A stretch of DNA of 60,218 bases, from contig JANYDN010000371.1 in the NCBI GenBank assembly GCA_025363585.1, positions 1-60,218 of the forward strand, written 5' to 3'. Position 1 is the first letter of the stretch. Every line of letters starts with the position of its first letter. The notes beneath the pieces were generated by a model, which was not told where the DNA came from, did no database searches, and saw nothing but the letters and a program-made list of their open reading frames with translations. This DNA comes from Verrucomicrobiota bacterium (lineage in GTDB: Bacteria > Verrucomicrobiota > Verrucomicrobiia > Limisphaerales > UBA9464). Below are positions 35,581 to 47,100 of this stretch, piece after piece. A program made the translations under genes and the position numbers.

Positions 35581-35691
35581 GGACGGCAATAGCACGAACA
35601 TTGCCACGGCGCGAATGCACGTTCGGGCGGCAACAGCCCACGCGGGCGGGACGGCCGCACCACCACACGGGCCTGCTGAAACAGGTCGGGC

Positions 35692-35728
35692 AAAAGAGAA
35701 GGGGCGCGGCCCTTGCGGACCACGCCCC
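35692..35728 (-). terminator. Intrinsic terminator of glnN
   Basis: On the minus strand, 20 nt after the glnN stop, GGGGCGtGGtCC pairs with GGgCCgCGCCCC around a GCAA tetraloop. It is followed by the pyrimidine-rich TTCTCTTTTG. Confidence 0.75.
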
Positions 35729-35748
35729 GTGAAAGCCGGAGAAACGGC

Positions 35749-37920
<2,172 letters not shown>

Positions 37921-37937
37921 GATAGGATTTCTGTGAT

Positions 37938-37957
37938 GCGTCCCTGCAACGGGACGC
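37938..37957 (-). promoter_or_regulatory. Leader hairpin of glnN
   Basis: GCGTCCC and GGGACGC pair perfectly around a 6-nt loop. The hairpin ends 17 nt ahead of the glnN start codon, between its promoter and the ATG, where it could affect ribosome access. Confidence 0.5.
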
Positions 37958-37960
37958 GGG

Positions 37961-37989
37961 GTTCTAAGGATTCAGTGGAATGATTTCAA
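37961..37989 (-). promoter_or_regulatory. Sigma-70-like promoter for glnN
   Basis: TTGAAA (37984-37989) and TAGAAC (37961-37966) are separated by 17 nt on the minus strand. The start point would fall about 35 nt ahead of the ATG, just before the leader hairpin. Confidence 0.55.
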
Positions 37990-38006
37990 ACGCTACTTGT
38001 TCACAA

Positions 38007-38036
38007 AGCCGCGCCCGGTGGTTGCCGGGCGCGGCT
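38007..38036 (-). terminator. Terminator-like hairpin between amtB and glnN
   Basis: AGCCGCGCCCGG and CCGGGCGCGGCT form a perfect 12-bp stem with a 6-nt loop. On the minus strand it is followed by TTTGTG. It lies just after amtB and before the glnN promoter, so it probably ends or attenuates the glnK-amtB transcript. Confidence 0.7.
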
Positions 38037-38053
38037 CATGGGTTGGATTCGAA

Positions 38054-39502
38054 TCAGCCGTGGTAGGCTTCCTCGCCGTGCTCGGTTTGGTCGAGACCCT
38101 GGGTCTCCACGTCTTCCGTCGGCCGCAGTCCCACCACTGCCTTCACGATGTAGGCGATCACCAGCGTGCCCACGACCGACAGCACGATCGTCACCCCCAT
38201 CGCCTTGGCCTGCTCCAGCCAGAGCCCGCCACCGGACACCAGCTTCTCAAGCCCATTGTCCTTCGCCGCCGCGTTCGCCGCCGTCAGGTTCGAGTTCACG
38301 TCCGCCGTGGCCAGGATACCCGTGATGAACGCCCCCAAGGTCCCGCCCACCGCGTGCACCCCGAAGGTGTCCAGCGCGTCGTCGTACTTCAGCATCGGCT
38401 TCAGGAACGCGCACGCCAGGTACGGCACCACGCCCGCCAGCACGCCGATGACCAACGCGCCCTTGGCCGACACGAAGCCCGCCGCCGGCGTGATCACCAC
38501 CAGCCCGGCCACCGCACCGGAGCAGAAACCCAGGATCGAGGGCTTGCCGCCCCGGATCCACTCGATCACCGGCCACACGAAGGACGCCACCGCCGCCGCG
38601 ATCGTCGTCGCCATGAACGCGCTCGCCGCGATCCCGTCGGCCGCCCCGGCCGAGCCGGCGTTGAAGCCGTACCAGCCCACCCACAGCATGCCCGTGCCGA
38701 TCGCGCACAGCGCCATGCTGTGCGGCTGCATCGGTTGTTTGCCGAACCCGAGGCGCGGCCCCAGGATCAGGCACAGGATCAACGCGCTCCAGCCCGAGCT
38801 CATGTGCACCACCGTGCCGCCGGCGAAGTCGATCGACTTGATCTTCGCCGTGCCGTTCCACACCCCGTTCATCAGCCCGTCGATGCCCCACACCATGTGC
38901 GCCAGCGGGAAGTAGACGACCACCATCCAAAGGCCCACGAAGAGCATGATCGCGGAGAACTTCATCCGCTCGGCGATCGCCCCGATGATCAGGGCCGGCG
39001 TGATGATCGCGAACATGAGCTGGTACATCGCGAACACGCTGTGCGACACCCAGCCGGTGTAGTCCGTGTTCGGAGCCGCGCCCACGTCCTTCAGGAAGGA
39101 GAACTTCGTGAAGCTGCCGATGTAGGGACTCCCGCCCGAGAACACCGCGCTGTAGCCGAAGGCGATCCAGAGGATGGTCACCAGGCCGGCGATGCCGAAG
39201 CACTGGGCGACCACCGAGAGCAGGTTCTTGCGGCGGACCAATCCGCCGTAGAAAAGGAACAGTCCGGGCAGGGTCATGAAGAGGACCAATGCCGAGCTGG
39301 TCATCAGCCAGGCGTTGTGGCCGGGACCGGGCGAGGTTGCCAGCGCGGTCAACGAATTGGTCTGGCGGGCGCCGTTGGTGACGTAGGCCTCGAGGTCGGC
39401 CAGACGGTCGTCGACCGTGGGTTTCTTGTCCTCGGCGCGCAGGCTGGCGGAGGCCAGGAAGAGCGAGGAAAGGAAAGTCAGGAGCAGGAAGAACTTTTTC
39501 AT
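38054..39502 (-). CDS. amtB: Ammonium transporter (Amt family)
   Basis: 482 residues from the ATG at 39502, which opens a signal-peptide-like segment (KKFFLLLTFLSSLFLASASLRA). Eleven hydrophobic helices follow. The blocks TLPGLFLFYGGLVRRKN and the later GTVVHMSSGWSALILCLILG, with a pore-lining His, are characteristic of Amt. It conducts ammonium across the inner membrane. Its start lies 35 nt after the glnK stop codon; the glnK-amtB pairing is almost universal and reflects direct blocking of the channel by GlnK. A short extra soluble stretch precedes the first channel helix, as in several PVC Amt proteins. Confidence 0.95.
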   Translation of the reverse strand: MKKFFLLLTFLSSLFLASASLRAEDKKPTVDDRLADLEAYVTNGARQTNSLTALATSPGPGHNAWLMTSSALVLFMTLPGLFLFYGGLVRRKNLLSVVAQCFGIAGLVTILWIAFGYSAVFSGGSPYIGSFTKFSFLKDVGAAPNTDYTGWVSHSVFAMYQLMFAIITPALIIGAIAERMKFSAIMLFVGLWMVVVYFPLAHMVWGIDGLMNGVWNGTAKIKSIDFAGGTVVHMSSGWSALILCLILGPRLGFGKQPMQPHSMALCAIGTGMLWVGWYGFNAGSAGAADGIAASAFMATTIAAAVASFVWPVIEWIRGGKPSILGFCSGAVAGLVVITPAAGFVSAKGALVIGVLAGVVPYLACAFLKPMLKYDDALDTFGVHAVGGTLGAFITGILATADVNSNLTAANAAAKDNGLEKLVSGGGLWLEQAKAMGVTIVLSVVGTLVIAYIVKAVVGLRPTEDVETQGLDQTEHGEEAYHG

Positions 39503-39537
39503 GGATTGTGTCTGTGTTGGGAGTGTGGTTTCCGGGC

Positions 39538-40340
<803 letters not shown>

Positions 40341-40343
40341 GCG

Positions 40344-40372
40344 TTGACACTCGGAAAGTGAGATCACTAGAG
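40344..40372 (+). promoter_or_regulatory. Promoter candidate for the prepilin-like gene
   Basis: A perfect -35 box TTGACA (40344-40349) is followed after 17 nt by a weak -10 hexamer CTAGAG (40367-40372). The gene starts 38 nt further on. Confidence 0.45.
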
Positions 40373-40410
40373 TGCGCGCCGCGTTAAGCCCGCTACATCA
40401 CACAAAACCT

Positions 40411-41178
40411 ATGAATCGTCTCAGTTTCCAGCGTCGCAGCGCGTTCACGCTGATCGAGCTGCTCGTGGTGATCGCGATCATCGCGATCCTTGCCGGAATG
40501 CTGCTCCCCGCTTTGGCCAAGGCCAAGCAGAAGGCGCAACGCATCAAGTGCGTCAACAACCTCAAAAACGTCGGTCTTGGTTTCCGTATCTTCTCGACCG
40601 ACAACAACGGCAGTTTCCCGTGGAACGTTGATGCCAGCCAAGGTGGCAGCCAGACCAACGGTGCGCTGACGTGGCAGCACTTCGCCGCCGTCTCGAACGA
40701 ACTCTCGACCCCGAAGATCGTTGTTTGCCCGTCGGATGGCCAATTGGTCACCAGCGATCCCGCCCGTCTTGATGCGACCAACTGGACCGCCATCGTCAAG
40801 GCGGGAACCCCCCTCCCGGGACCCAACGGCAACAAGTACATCGGCTACTTCGTCGGCCTCGGCGCTTCCGAAGAGAATCCCCAGACGATTCTCGGCGGTG
40901 ATCGTAACCTGAGCGAGGACACCACCGCCGCCACCGTCGTCCTGCTCAAGAGCACGGGCGCCGTCGGCCCCGCGGCGTACGTGATGACTGCGGCCAAAGC
41001 CCAGTCGTTGCCGACCTCGAAGACCTTCGGCTTCACCAGCCGCACGCACCAGGACGCCGGTCAGTTCCTGCTCGGCGACGGTTCCGTACAGCAAGTTACG
41101 TCTGCCCGCTCCCGCGAGGCGATCCGTGACGAAGCCTCCAGCACCGGCAACGGCATCACTTGGTCGCTCCCGAACTGA
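40411..41178 (+). CDS. Prepilin-like protein with type II secretion N-terminus and H-X9-DG C-terminus
   Basis: 255 residues from the ATG at 40411. The basic lead [11 protein letters not shown] is followed by [20 protein letters not shown], the type IV prepilin cleavage site and hydrophobic helix, then [19 protein letters not shown], standard for PVC pseudopilins. A CPSDG motif lies at about residue 109, and [12 protein letters not shown] near the end is the H-X9-DG motif. Such proteins are present in tens to hundreds of copies in Verrucomicrobiota and Planctomycetes. They are thought to be secreted through or assembled by a type II/type IV pilus machine, but their function is unknown. It has its own promoter and terminator. 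The truncated relative at 32.1 kb lacks the N-terminal part. Confidence 0.9.
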   Translation: MNRLSFQRRSAFTLIELLVVIAIIAILAGMLLPALAKAKQKAQRIKCVNNLKNVGLGFRIFSTDNNGSFPWNVDASQGGSQTNGALTWQHFAAVSNELSTPKIVVCPSDGQLVTSDPARLDATNWTAIVKAGTPLPGPNGNKYIGYFVGLGASEENPQTILGGDRNLSEDTTAATVVLLKSTGAVGPAAYVMTAAKAQSLPTSKTFGFTSRTHQDAGQFLLGDGSVQQVTSARSREAIRDEASSTGNGITWSLPN

Positions 41179-41212
41179 TCCTCCGACCAAAAGACCCGGT
41201 CTTTTACGCATC

Positions 41213-41242
41213 AAAGGGCACCCTTCACCGGGTGCCCTTTTT
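41213..41242 (+). terminator. Intrinsic terminator of the prepilin-like gene
   Basis: AAAGGGCACCC pairs perfectly with GGGTGCCCTTT across a short loop and is followed by further T residues. It lies 35 nt after the stop codon and could also stop the convergent epimerase transcript, since the stem is flanked by A on one side and T on the other. Confidence 0.85.
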
Positions 41243-41276
41243 GTTGTCCGAGTGGTTGGGAGCGCGTGGCTACCGA

Positions 41277-42239
41277 TCAATTCCCGGACGCCACCAGACG
41301 CACGACCTCTGCAATCCCTGCACTCGGACGGAAGCCGACCAACCGTTCCAGCTTCCGGACGTCCGGGCGGCGGCGCGGCATGTCTTGAAACCCGGGTCGG
41401 TACGCAAGCTGGTACGGCACCCGTTCAATCTCTGCGGCGGTTCCCACCGTGCGTTTCACCAACTCGGCGAGCGCCAGCATCGTCACCTCGTCGTCGTGAC
41501 CGATATTGATCACTTCCCCGCGCGCGGCGTCGCATGCACGGATCCGGACCAGCGACTCGACGCAATCGCGGACATGGCAAAAACAACGGGTTTGGCTCCC
41601 GTCTCCAAACACCCGGATGGGACCGCCCCGCCGTGCCGCCTCCAAAAAACGAGGTAGCACCATTCCGTATTGCCCGGTTTGCCGAGCACCGACGATGTTG
41701 AACAACCGCGCGACCGTGACGGGGACCCCTCTCTCGCGGAAAAACGCCAATGCCAGGAATTCGTCGAGCAACTTGCTGCACGCATAGCTCCACCGACTCA
41801 GCGACGGGGATCCGATCACCAGATCGTCTTCCTCGGCAAACCATGGCTTGTCGCTACGACCATAGACTTCGGACGTCGAGGTGATCAGGACGGGAGTCTT
41901 CCGCAACTCGGCAGCCGCAAGCACGACCTCCGTCTCGCGTAGGTTCGTCTGGATCGTCCGGATCGGCGCATCCAGGACCAACTCGACGCCGACCGCAGCG
42001 GCAAGATGGAAGACATACGAGGCTTCGGCGACCAACGCGGCAAAACCCGCACAGCCCGACACGGTCGCCTCGATGATGCGCAATCGTGGGTGGTCCGCGA
42101 CGTCTGCAAGGTTGGAACGACGGCCCGTCGAGAAATCGTCGACGACGACGACCGATTCGCCGTCGGCGAGCAATCGTTCGACCAAATGCGAACCGATGAA
42201 ACCGGCACCGCCGGTCACCACGACAGGTCCTTGCTGCAC
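41277..42239 (-). CDS. NAD-dependent sugar-nucleotide epimerase/dehydratase
   Basis: 320 residues from a GTG at 42239. GGAGFIGSH (10-18) is the NAD-binding loop, STSEVYG provides the catalytic Ser/Thr (about 121-123), and YACSK supplies Tyr152 and Lys156 of the extended SDR family. The sequence is closest in pattern to UDP-glucuronate decarboxylase and UDP-glucose 4-epimerase-like enzymes that supply sugars for surface polysaccharides. The exact reaction cannot be read from sequence alone. It follows an amidase gene on the same strand after 89 nt, which may point to a common envelope role, and the exopolysaccharide operon lies 6 kb away. Confidence 0.88.
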   Translation of the reverse strand: MQQGPVVVTGGAGFIGSHLVERLLADGESVVVVDDFSTGRRSNLADVADHPRLRIIEATVSGCAGFAALVAEASYVFHLAAAVGVELVLDAPIRTIQTNLRETEVVLAAAELRKTPVLITSTSEVYGRSDKPWFAEEDDLVIGSPSLSRWSYACSKLLDEFLALAFFRERGVPVTVARLFNIVGARQTGQYGMVLPRFLEAARRGGPIRVFGDGSQTRCFCHVRDCVESLVRIRACDAARGEVINIGHDDEVTMLALAELVKRTVGTAAEIERVPYQLAYRPGFQDMPRRRPDVRKLERLVGFRPSAGIAEVVRLVASGN

Positions 42240-42328
42240 GGGGCAAGGATGCCCGGTCCCTCCTGCGGCACCACAACGGAATCAACGCGGCATGACCGCG
42301 ACCCGATTGCCCGGTGCACCGTCACGAA

Positions 42329-43495
42329 TCACCGGAAGGCCGCGGCGACGCCTTCTGCCAACCGTTGCCGAAATTCCGGATTTTGGATGCGTCGCGCTTC
42401 GTCTGGATTGGAAAGATAACCGCCTTCCACCAGGACCGCCGGACGGTTCTGCCAACGGAGCACGTCCATGAAACGCGCGTGCCGGACCCCGCGATCCTCG
42501 ATTCCCGACGAGGCGATCACGTCGCGGTGGATCTCCACGGCGAGACGAAGGTTCGCGGCATCGTGGGCATTGTTCGGGAACACGCGTCCGACGTCGTCGG
42601 GAAACTCGCGCACGACATGCGAGGCCATTCCGTGCGGTGTCAGGCAATAAGTCTCCAGACCTGCCGCGTGCTGGCTCGGAAACGACGAGTTGAAATGCAG
42701 GCTGAGGAACACCTCCGCCCCGGTCGCTTCCGCGATGTCCACCCGCTCCGCCAGCGTCAGGTCGACATCGTTGGTGCGCGTCAGCGTCACTTTCCATCCG
42801 CGCGACTCCAGGAGTCCCCGAAGACGGAACGCCCAATCGAGCGTGAAATCCTTTTCGAACTGGTTGCCAAGGATGCTCCGCGTTCCGGGCTGCCGGCCGC
42901 CATGGCCCGGATCGATCACGATCGTCCGCACTTCGGGTCGCCATGGTCCCCCAACGACCAGCGGCGCGAGGTGCGCCTCGATGTCCAGCGGATGCATCCA
43001 CAGTTTGCCCGCGACCATCCTGGGCTCGAATCCAAGCAACATCTTGCGCCCGTTCCACTCCGCGTCCTTTTGCCCAACCAGTACGGAAAGCCGTCCCGAA
43101 GGGCCTTCGGATTCATAGTGAAGCTCGCGTCCCCGCGCGACCGGGTGCGGGGTGGACCATCCCTGGTCGCGAAGCCACGCCGAGACATCGTTGGTTAGGG
43201 CCGTCACGCCGGGGAGATGGAGGGCGGCCCCCGATACGGCGGGGGGCGGTACGATGGGAAGCGGCACGGCGGGAAGCACCGGCACAACGACGGGTTCGGG
43301 AATTGCAGCCACTTCGGCGACGACCGGCGCGGGAACGCGAGCACCGGATGGCGCGGCGGAAATCCGATTCGTCGGCTGGTTGATGACGATCCCGCTGGGG
43401 GGGATCACCGGGCCGGTGGGACGATCGGAAGCGCATCCGCACGCCAGGAAAAACGCGACGAGTATCGTCCCCGAAAGCCAAGCCGCTGGAAACAT
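42329..43495 (-). CDS. N-acetylmuramoyl-L-alanine amidase (Amidase_3), probable lipoprotein
   Basis: 388 residues from the ATG at 43495. The hydrophobic lead ending FFLACGC suggests a lipoprotein signal. A Pro-rich spacer follows (about 50-90), then a small beta-domain resembling the copper-amine-oxidase N-terminal type (about 135-185), and the Amidase_3 domain. Zinc ligands are His198 (IDPGHGG), Glu214 and His267 (SLHFNS); Glu357 in VLVEGGYLSN is the likely catalytic acid. The enzyme cuts the bond between muramic acid and the stem peptide during cell division or wall remodelling. It is directly downstream of the RNase P RNA gene on the same strand. Confidence 0.9.
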   Translation of the reverse strand: MFPAAWLSGTILVAFFLACGCASDRPTGPVIPPSGIVINQPTNRISAAPSGARVPAPVVAEVAAIPEPVVVPVLPAVPLPIVPPPAVSGAALHLPGVTALTNDVSAWLRDQGWSTPHPVARGRELHYESEGPSGRLSVLVGQKDAEWNGRKMLLGFEPRMVAGKLWMHPLDIEAHLAPLVVGGPWRPEVRTIVIDPGHGGRQPGTRSILGNQFEKDFTLDWAFRLRGLLESRGWKVTLTRTNDVDLTLAERVDIAEATGAEVFLSLHFNSSFPSQHAAGLETYCLTPHGMASHVVREFPDDVGRVFPNNAHDAANLRLAVEIHRDVIASSGIEDRGVRHARFMDVLRWQNRPAVLVEGGYLSNPDEARRIQNPEFRQRLAEGVAAAFR

Positions 43496-43589
43496 TGGAT
43501 GGCCTCTACGCGCGACGCGACACCGAGACAAGCGGGAACGGGATTGCGGTCGAGAAATCGAACGGGGCCGCCGCGGCAAGGCGAAGAAT

Positions 43590-43994
43590 GGTTCCGGAAG
43601 AGCTGTAAGCCGAATTCTGTCTTCCCCGTCCGAAGACGGGGGAGAAGGTCATTTGTCTGAGCGACCGATACCCGGGATCGTCGTGACTTGCGCCACGAAT
43701 GGAACGGGCCGCTCCGCGATCCCCTATTTGGTCTTGCTCCCGGGAAGGTTTTCCATGCCCCGCCGTTTGCACGTCGGGCGGTGGGCTCTTACCCCGCCTT
43801 TTCACCCTTACCGGATTCCGCGAACGGAACCCGGCGGTTTGTTTTCTGTGGCACTGTCTGTGAACCCGCCCTTACGGACGGACTCCCCGCGTGTATCCCC
43901 GGCCTGACCGGGGTTACGCGGTCCCGCGCCCCACGGAGTTCGGACTTTCCTCCCGCGACCGAAGCCGCGAGCGACCTTCCGCCCTTCCGGAACC
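43590..43994 (-). ncRNA. rnpB: RNase P RNA, bacterial class A
   Basis: The minus strand shows the universal blocks in order: GGAGGAAAGTCCGAACTCC (CR-I), AAGGGTGAAAAGG, GCGGGGTAAGAGCCCACCGC (J11/12-P12 area), GGGAGCAAGACCAAATAGGG (CR-IV) and the 3' block ACAGAATTCGGCTTACAG (CR-V). The ends are set by the P1 helix: GGTTCCGGAAG at the 5' end pairs perfectly with CTTCCGGAACC at the 3' end. This gives 405 nt, a normal class A size. The RNA is the catalytic part of RNase P, which matures tRNA 5' ends. A TTAACT hexamer 7 nt ahead of the 5' end may be the -10 box. All open frames in this stretch are spurious. Confidence 0.95.
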
Positions 43995-44090
43995 GCCCGG
44001 AAGTTAAGGACCCAAACCTTCGTTGCACAGCGGCAATTCCGCCGGCACGCCGATTGTCGTGCCCTCGCCGTCGCGCAATCCGCGCGCCGC

Positions 44091-45188
44091 TCAAGCGACG
44101 ACAAACGGCACTCCCACGATCCGCGCGCGCAATTCCGGCCTGCCCTCGACGGCCACCGTCAACTCGGTCCCAATCCGGAAGCACTCGCGTCGCACGTACG
44201 CCAGCGCGATGGCGCCGCCCGCGCGATCCGACCAAGCCACGCTCGTCAATTGGCCGACATCGCGGCCCTCATTGCGCACTTTGGCGCCGCGAACGGGGAG
44301 GTTTTCCGCGGTGCATTCCAGTCGCAAGCCGCGCAACGCCCGCGCGACTTGGCCGTACGTCCGAAGGCGCGCGAGGATTTCCTGACCAATATAGCAACCC
44401 TTGTCGAGACTCACCGCCCTACCCTCGATCCCGGCTTCGGGCGGCAGGTTCGATTCGTCCATGTCGGCACCGAACCGCGGAATCCCGGCCTCGATCCGCG
44501 CCAACTCGCAAGCCCGCCAACCCGCACCCCGTCCTCCGACTGCCTTGGCCGCCGTCACCAATCGGTCCAGGACCATTCCCAGCGCATCGGTCGGCACGAA
44601 CATCTCGAAACCCGGCAGCCCGACCCGCGGTTGGTTCACGAGATAGATGTCGCCCAGACCCGGGGGCGAGGCGGTCGCTAAACCCAGCAAACCGGTCGGT
44701 GATTCGACACCGAGCTCGAGCGCCGCCACGACTTCCGCCGCGCGGGGTCCCTGGACCGAGAGCAGTCCGTAATACGGCGCGGCATCCACCACTTGCACGT
44801 CGTCCGCGATGACGTGGTGCTCGAGTCTCTGGCGCAGCGCGGCGGAAACGCCGGGTTCCACGTCGAGCAACAATTCCTGCGGCAACGCGTACACGAATGC
44901 GTCGCATTGCATCCGCCCCTTGTTGCTCACCACCGCGGTGTAGCAGCCCTTCCCCTCGCGAAGCCCCTGGATGTCGTTGGTCACCTGCCCGTGCAACAGG
45001 CGCACACGATCCGCGCCCGTCAGGCAGGATCGCCCGCGAAAACCCAGATCGAACACCGCCGCCGATTCCCGCAGGCCCCGGTGCTCCGCCGCGGGGTCGC
45101 CGTAATGTTCGACCACCTCGGCTCCGTTGACCGTGGCAAACACCGCGCCGAGCGATGCATGCAGTTCGTGAAGCGACAGCGAATCCAT
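44091..45188 (-). CDS. YgfZ/GcvT-like folate-binding protein
   Basis: 365 residues from the ATG at 45188; the longer frame upstream antisenses the DUF1684 gene and is rejected. It has the aminomethyltransferase (GcvT) fold in pattern, with ARIEAGIPRFGADMDESNLP in the middle and the signature KGCYIGQE (263-270), which separates YgfZ proteins from true GcvT. YgfZ binds tetrahydrofolate and helps repair or build certain iron-sulfur enzymes, including tRNA methylthiolation enzymes. A functional link to rimO in this window is possible but not shown by position. It is divergent from the DUF1684 gene across 141 nt and lies just upstream of rnpB on the same strand. Confidence 0.88.
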   Translation of the reverse strand: MDSLSLHELHASLGAVFATVNGAEVVEHYGDPAAEHRGLRESAAVFDLGFRGRSCLTGADRVRLLHGQVTNDIQGLREGKGCYTAVVSNKGRMQCDAFVYALPQELLLDVEPGVSAALRQRLEHHVIADDVQVVDAAPYYGLLSVQGPRAAEVVAALELGVESPTGLLGLATASPPGLGDIYLVNQPRVGLPGFEMFVPTDALGMVLDRLVTAAKAVGGRGAGWRACELARIEAGIPRFGADMDESNLPPEAGIEGRAVSLDKGCYIGQEILARLRTYGQVARALRGLRLECTAENLPVRGAKVRNEGRDVGQLTSVAWSDRAGGAIALAYVRRECFRIGTELTVAVEGRPELRARIVGVPFVVA

Positions 45189-45329
45189 CGGTGGAACGTA
45201 TCGCCGCTTCCGACCGACGCCAACACGGGCCCTCGCCGATTCGCGGACGCGCGGGCCGACCGCCAACCACCGGTTGACTCCGCGCCGCCGCGGCTGGTTG
45301 CCTTGACGCCGCCAATACGCGGCATCGCC

Positions 45330-46265
45330 ATGGACCGAATCGAACCCACGAGTAGCGCCACGCGCCCGCCGCGCCGACCGATCCTTGCAATCGCGGTCCT
45401 TGTTCTCGCGCTCCTTGCCGACGCCGCGTGCCGGGTTCGGCCGGCCGTCGACGACCACGCCGCGTGGAAAGCCGCGCGCGCGGAATCCATTGGCGGGCCC
45501 GAAGGGTGGACCACTCTTGCGGGTCTTCATTGGCTTTCCGAAGGGACGCAAACCATCGGCAGCGGGCCGGCATGCGGCGTGAAGCTGCCGGTGGGAAGCG
45601 CGCCCGAAATCGTCGGAACGCTCGTCCGTTCCGGGACCCGCGTGCGATTCGAACCCGCCCCCGGCGTCGATGTCCGGCTTCGCGGCATTGCCGTGGGTGG
45701 AATCGATCTCAAATCCGACGCGCCCGGAAAACCGGACGAACTCGTGGTGGGACGCGTGCGCTTCTGGATGCTCGCGCGCGGGGAGCGACGCGCGATCCGC
45801 GTCCGGGATCCGGAGACGCCGGAGCGACGTGCATTCCATGGAATCCCGACGCACGCCCACGATGCGTGTTGGGTATTCCCGGCACGATGGGAACCGGCGG
45901 TGCCGCCACGTCAAATCCGCATCGCGGATGTCACCGGCGGCAGCGCCATGGAGAACGTGGCCGGGACCTTGGTCTTTGAAATCGAAGGACGAAGCATGCG
46001 GCTCGAGGCGCTCGAAGACCCCGAGACGCATGACTTGTGGGTGTTGTTCGGCGACACGACATCGGGCCGTACCACGTACGGTTCGGGAAGGTTTCTGCAT
46101 GTGCAGATGCCCGGGCAGGACGGACGGACGAAAATAGATTTCAACCGCGCCTACAACCCGCCTTGCGCTTTCACGCGGCACGCCACCTGTCCGCTGCCTC
46201 CGCGTGAAAACTGGTTGCCCATCGCCGTGAACGCGGGGGAACTCGCGCCGGCGGGCCACCCTTAG
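45330..46265 (+). CDS. DUF1684 domain protein, exported
   Basis: 311 residues from the ATG at 45330. A hydrophobic lead (about 17-33, PILAIAVLVLALLADAAC) indicates export, possibly as a lipoprotein, though the lipobox is imperfect. The family pattern is clear: GPEGWTTLAGLHWLSEG near the start, and IDFNRAYNPPCAFTRHATCP with PLPPRENWLPIAVNAGE at the end. DUF1684 proteins are widespread, about 300 residues long and of unknown function. A conserved Cys-x-Phe...Cys pair near the end may bind metal or form a disulfide. The stop codon touches the left end of a MITE-like element. Confidence 0.88.
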   Translation: MDRIEPTSSATRPPRRPILAIAVLVLALLADAACRVRPAVDDHAAWKAARAESIGGPEGWTTLAGLHWLSEGTQTIGSGPACGVKLPVGSAPEIVGTLVRSGTRVRFEPAPGVDVRLRGIAVGGIDLKSDAPGKPDELVVGRVRFWMLARGERRAIRVRDPETPERRAFHGIPTHAHDACWVFPARWEPAVPPRQIRIADVTGGSAMENVAGTLVFEIEGRSMRLEALEDPETHDLWVLFGDTTSGRTTYGSGRFLHVQMPGQDGRTKIDFNRAYNPPCAFTRHATCPLPPRENWLPIAVNAGELAPAGHP

Positions 46266-46493
46266 CCGTATCCATGCAGTAGCGGCCGAGGAATTATCTC
46301 ACGCCAAGCCGGGCCAAGGCCATCCAAGGGGGAACCAAGGCCGGCCAAAGCGCCATGATGGTTGATTGGGAGGGCCTCATCGAATCCCACCGTTCGGTGA
46401 GAGGTTACCCTGACGGATTCGGCCCCCTTTGATCGCCTTGGTCCGCCTTGGCGTGAAATAATTCCTCTGCCGCGACGACATGCGTCCGGCTGA
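46263..46493 (+). mobile_element. MITE-like element, full copy with long terminal inverted repeats
   Basis: The left arm (46263 to about 46330, with GAATTATCTCACGCCAAGCC) and the right arm read in reverse (from 46493, with GAATTATTTCACGCCAAGGC) match over about 67 nt, with roughly four of five bases identical. The centre has no coding capacity. Partial copies occur at 17572-17755 and 26806-26856. Its short length, long inverted ends and multiple copies fit a non-autonomous element. No clear target duplication was found; both long copies begin inside the stop codon of the preceding gene. Confidence 0.7.
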
Positions 46494-46497
46494 GGCC

Positions 46498-47012
46498 TCA
46501 CGGTCGCTGGCCCCGGAATCCCGCGATGCCGTGGAACGTGATGTAGTTGGCGTCATGCTGGCTGCGCGCCCCGCCTTCGTCATCGTCGCCCGCGGTCCGT
46601 GCCAACGGGATGAGATCAACCCCGTCGAATTGCCAATCGGCGTATTGGAACGCGTGGCGTCCGGGATCGTCGTGATGCAGCACCACGCGCCGGGATTCCC
46701 AATGGCGAAGGTCCGGGGAATGCAGCAACGACACTTTGTTTCGCGTGCGCTCGGCATCGCGCCGCGCGTCCGCGGGCAACACTTCGTTCGCAAGCGCCCA
46801 GTACGATCCGTCCCGCGGGTCGCGACATACCCGCCACCCGGAAGGATCGCGATCGAAGGCGAACCCAGGAAGACGCCGGTGGACGCGGGCGAATGGGCGA
46901 CGACGACACCGGGAGGGCGTTCGGCCGTGGCCAAAATCGGAAACGCCGCACCCAAAGCGAGGAGCCAACGTCCCAGACGCGCGACCGTGCGGAAGCGAAT
47001 ATCGCGGGGCAT
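46498..47012 (-). pseudogene. Sialidase-like secreted protein, internally deleted and frameshifted
   Basis: An ATG at 47012 opens a signal peptide (RLGRWLLALGAAFPILATA) and about 45 mature residues, including SPSIAILPGGGYVATRG, a typical first sialidase-like blade. Near 46815 this frame loses sense. The adjacent frame takes up the C-terminal part of the same kind of protein (YWALANEV, SLLHSPDLRHW, HAFQYADWQFDGVDLIPL, HDANYITFH) and ends at 46498. About 200 middle residues are missing compared with the intact layout I would expect. It is best read as one gene damaged by an internal deletion. The 3' end is 5 nt from the MITE-like element. Confidence 0.65.
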
Positions 47013-47100
47013 TTGGGAACAGTGGTTGGTTTGGATCACGCCGACAAGCGGGGCAAAGGGACTCGCCAAGCGACAGGCCGTTGCGCACGGTCGCGGGCCA

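Noticed and set aside
43688..44812. Plus- and minus-strand open frames across the RNase P RNA gene
   Set aside because: The RNA signature and closed P1 helix explain the sequence; the frames are chance products of high GC.
46480..47100. Plus-strand extension of the TauE-like protein by 207 codons
   Set aside because: It runs antisense through the damaged sialidase-like gene and the repeat; membrane helices start only after Met at 47101.
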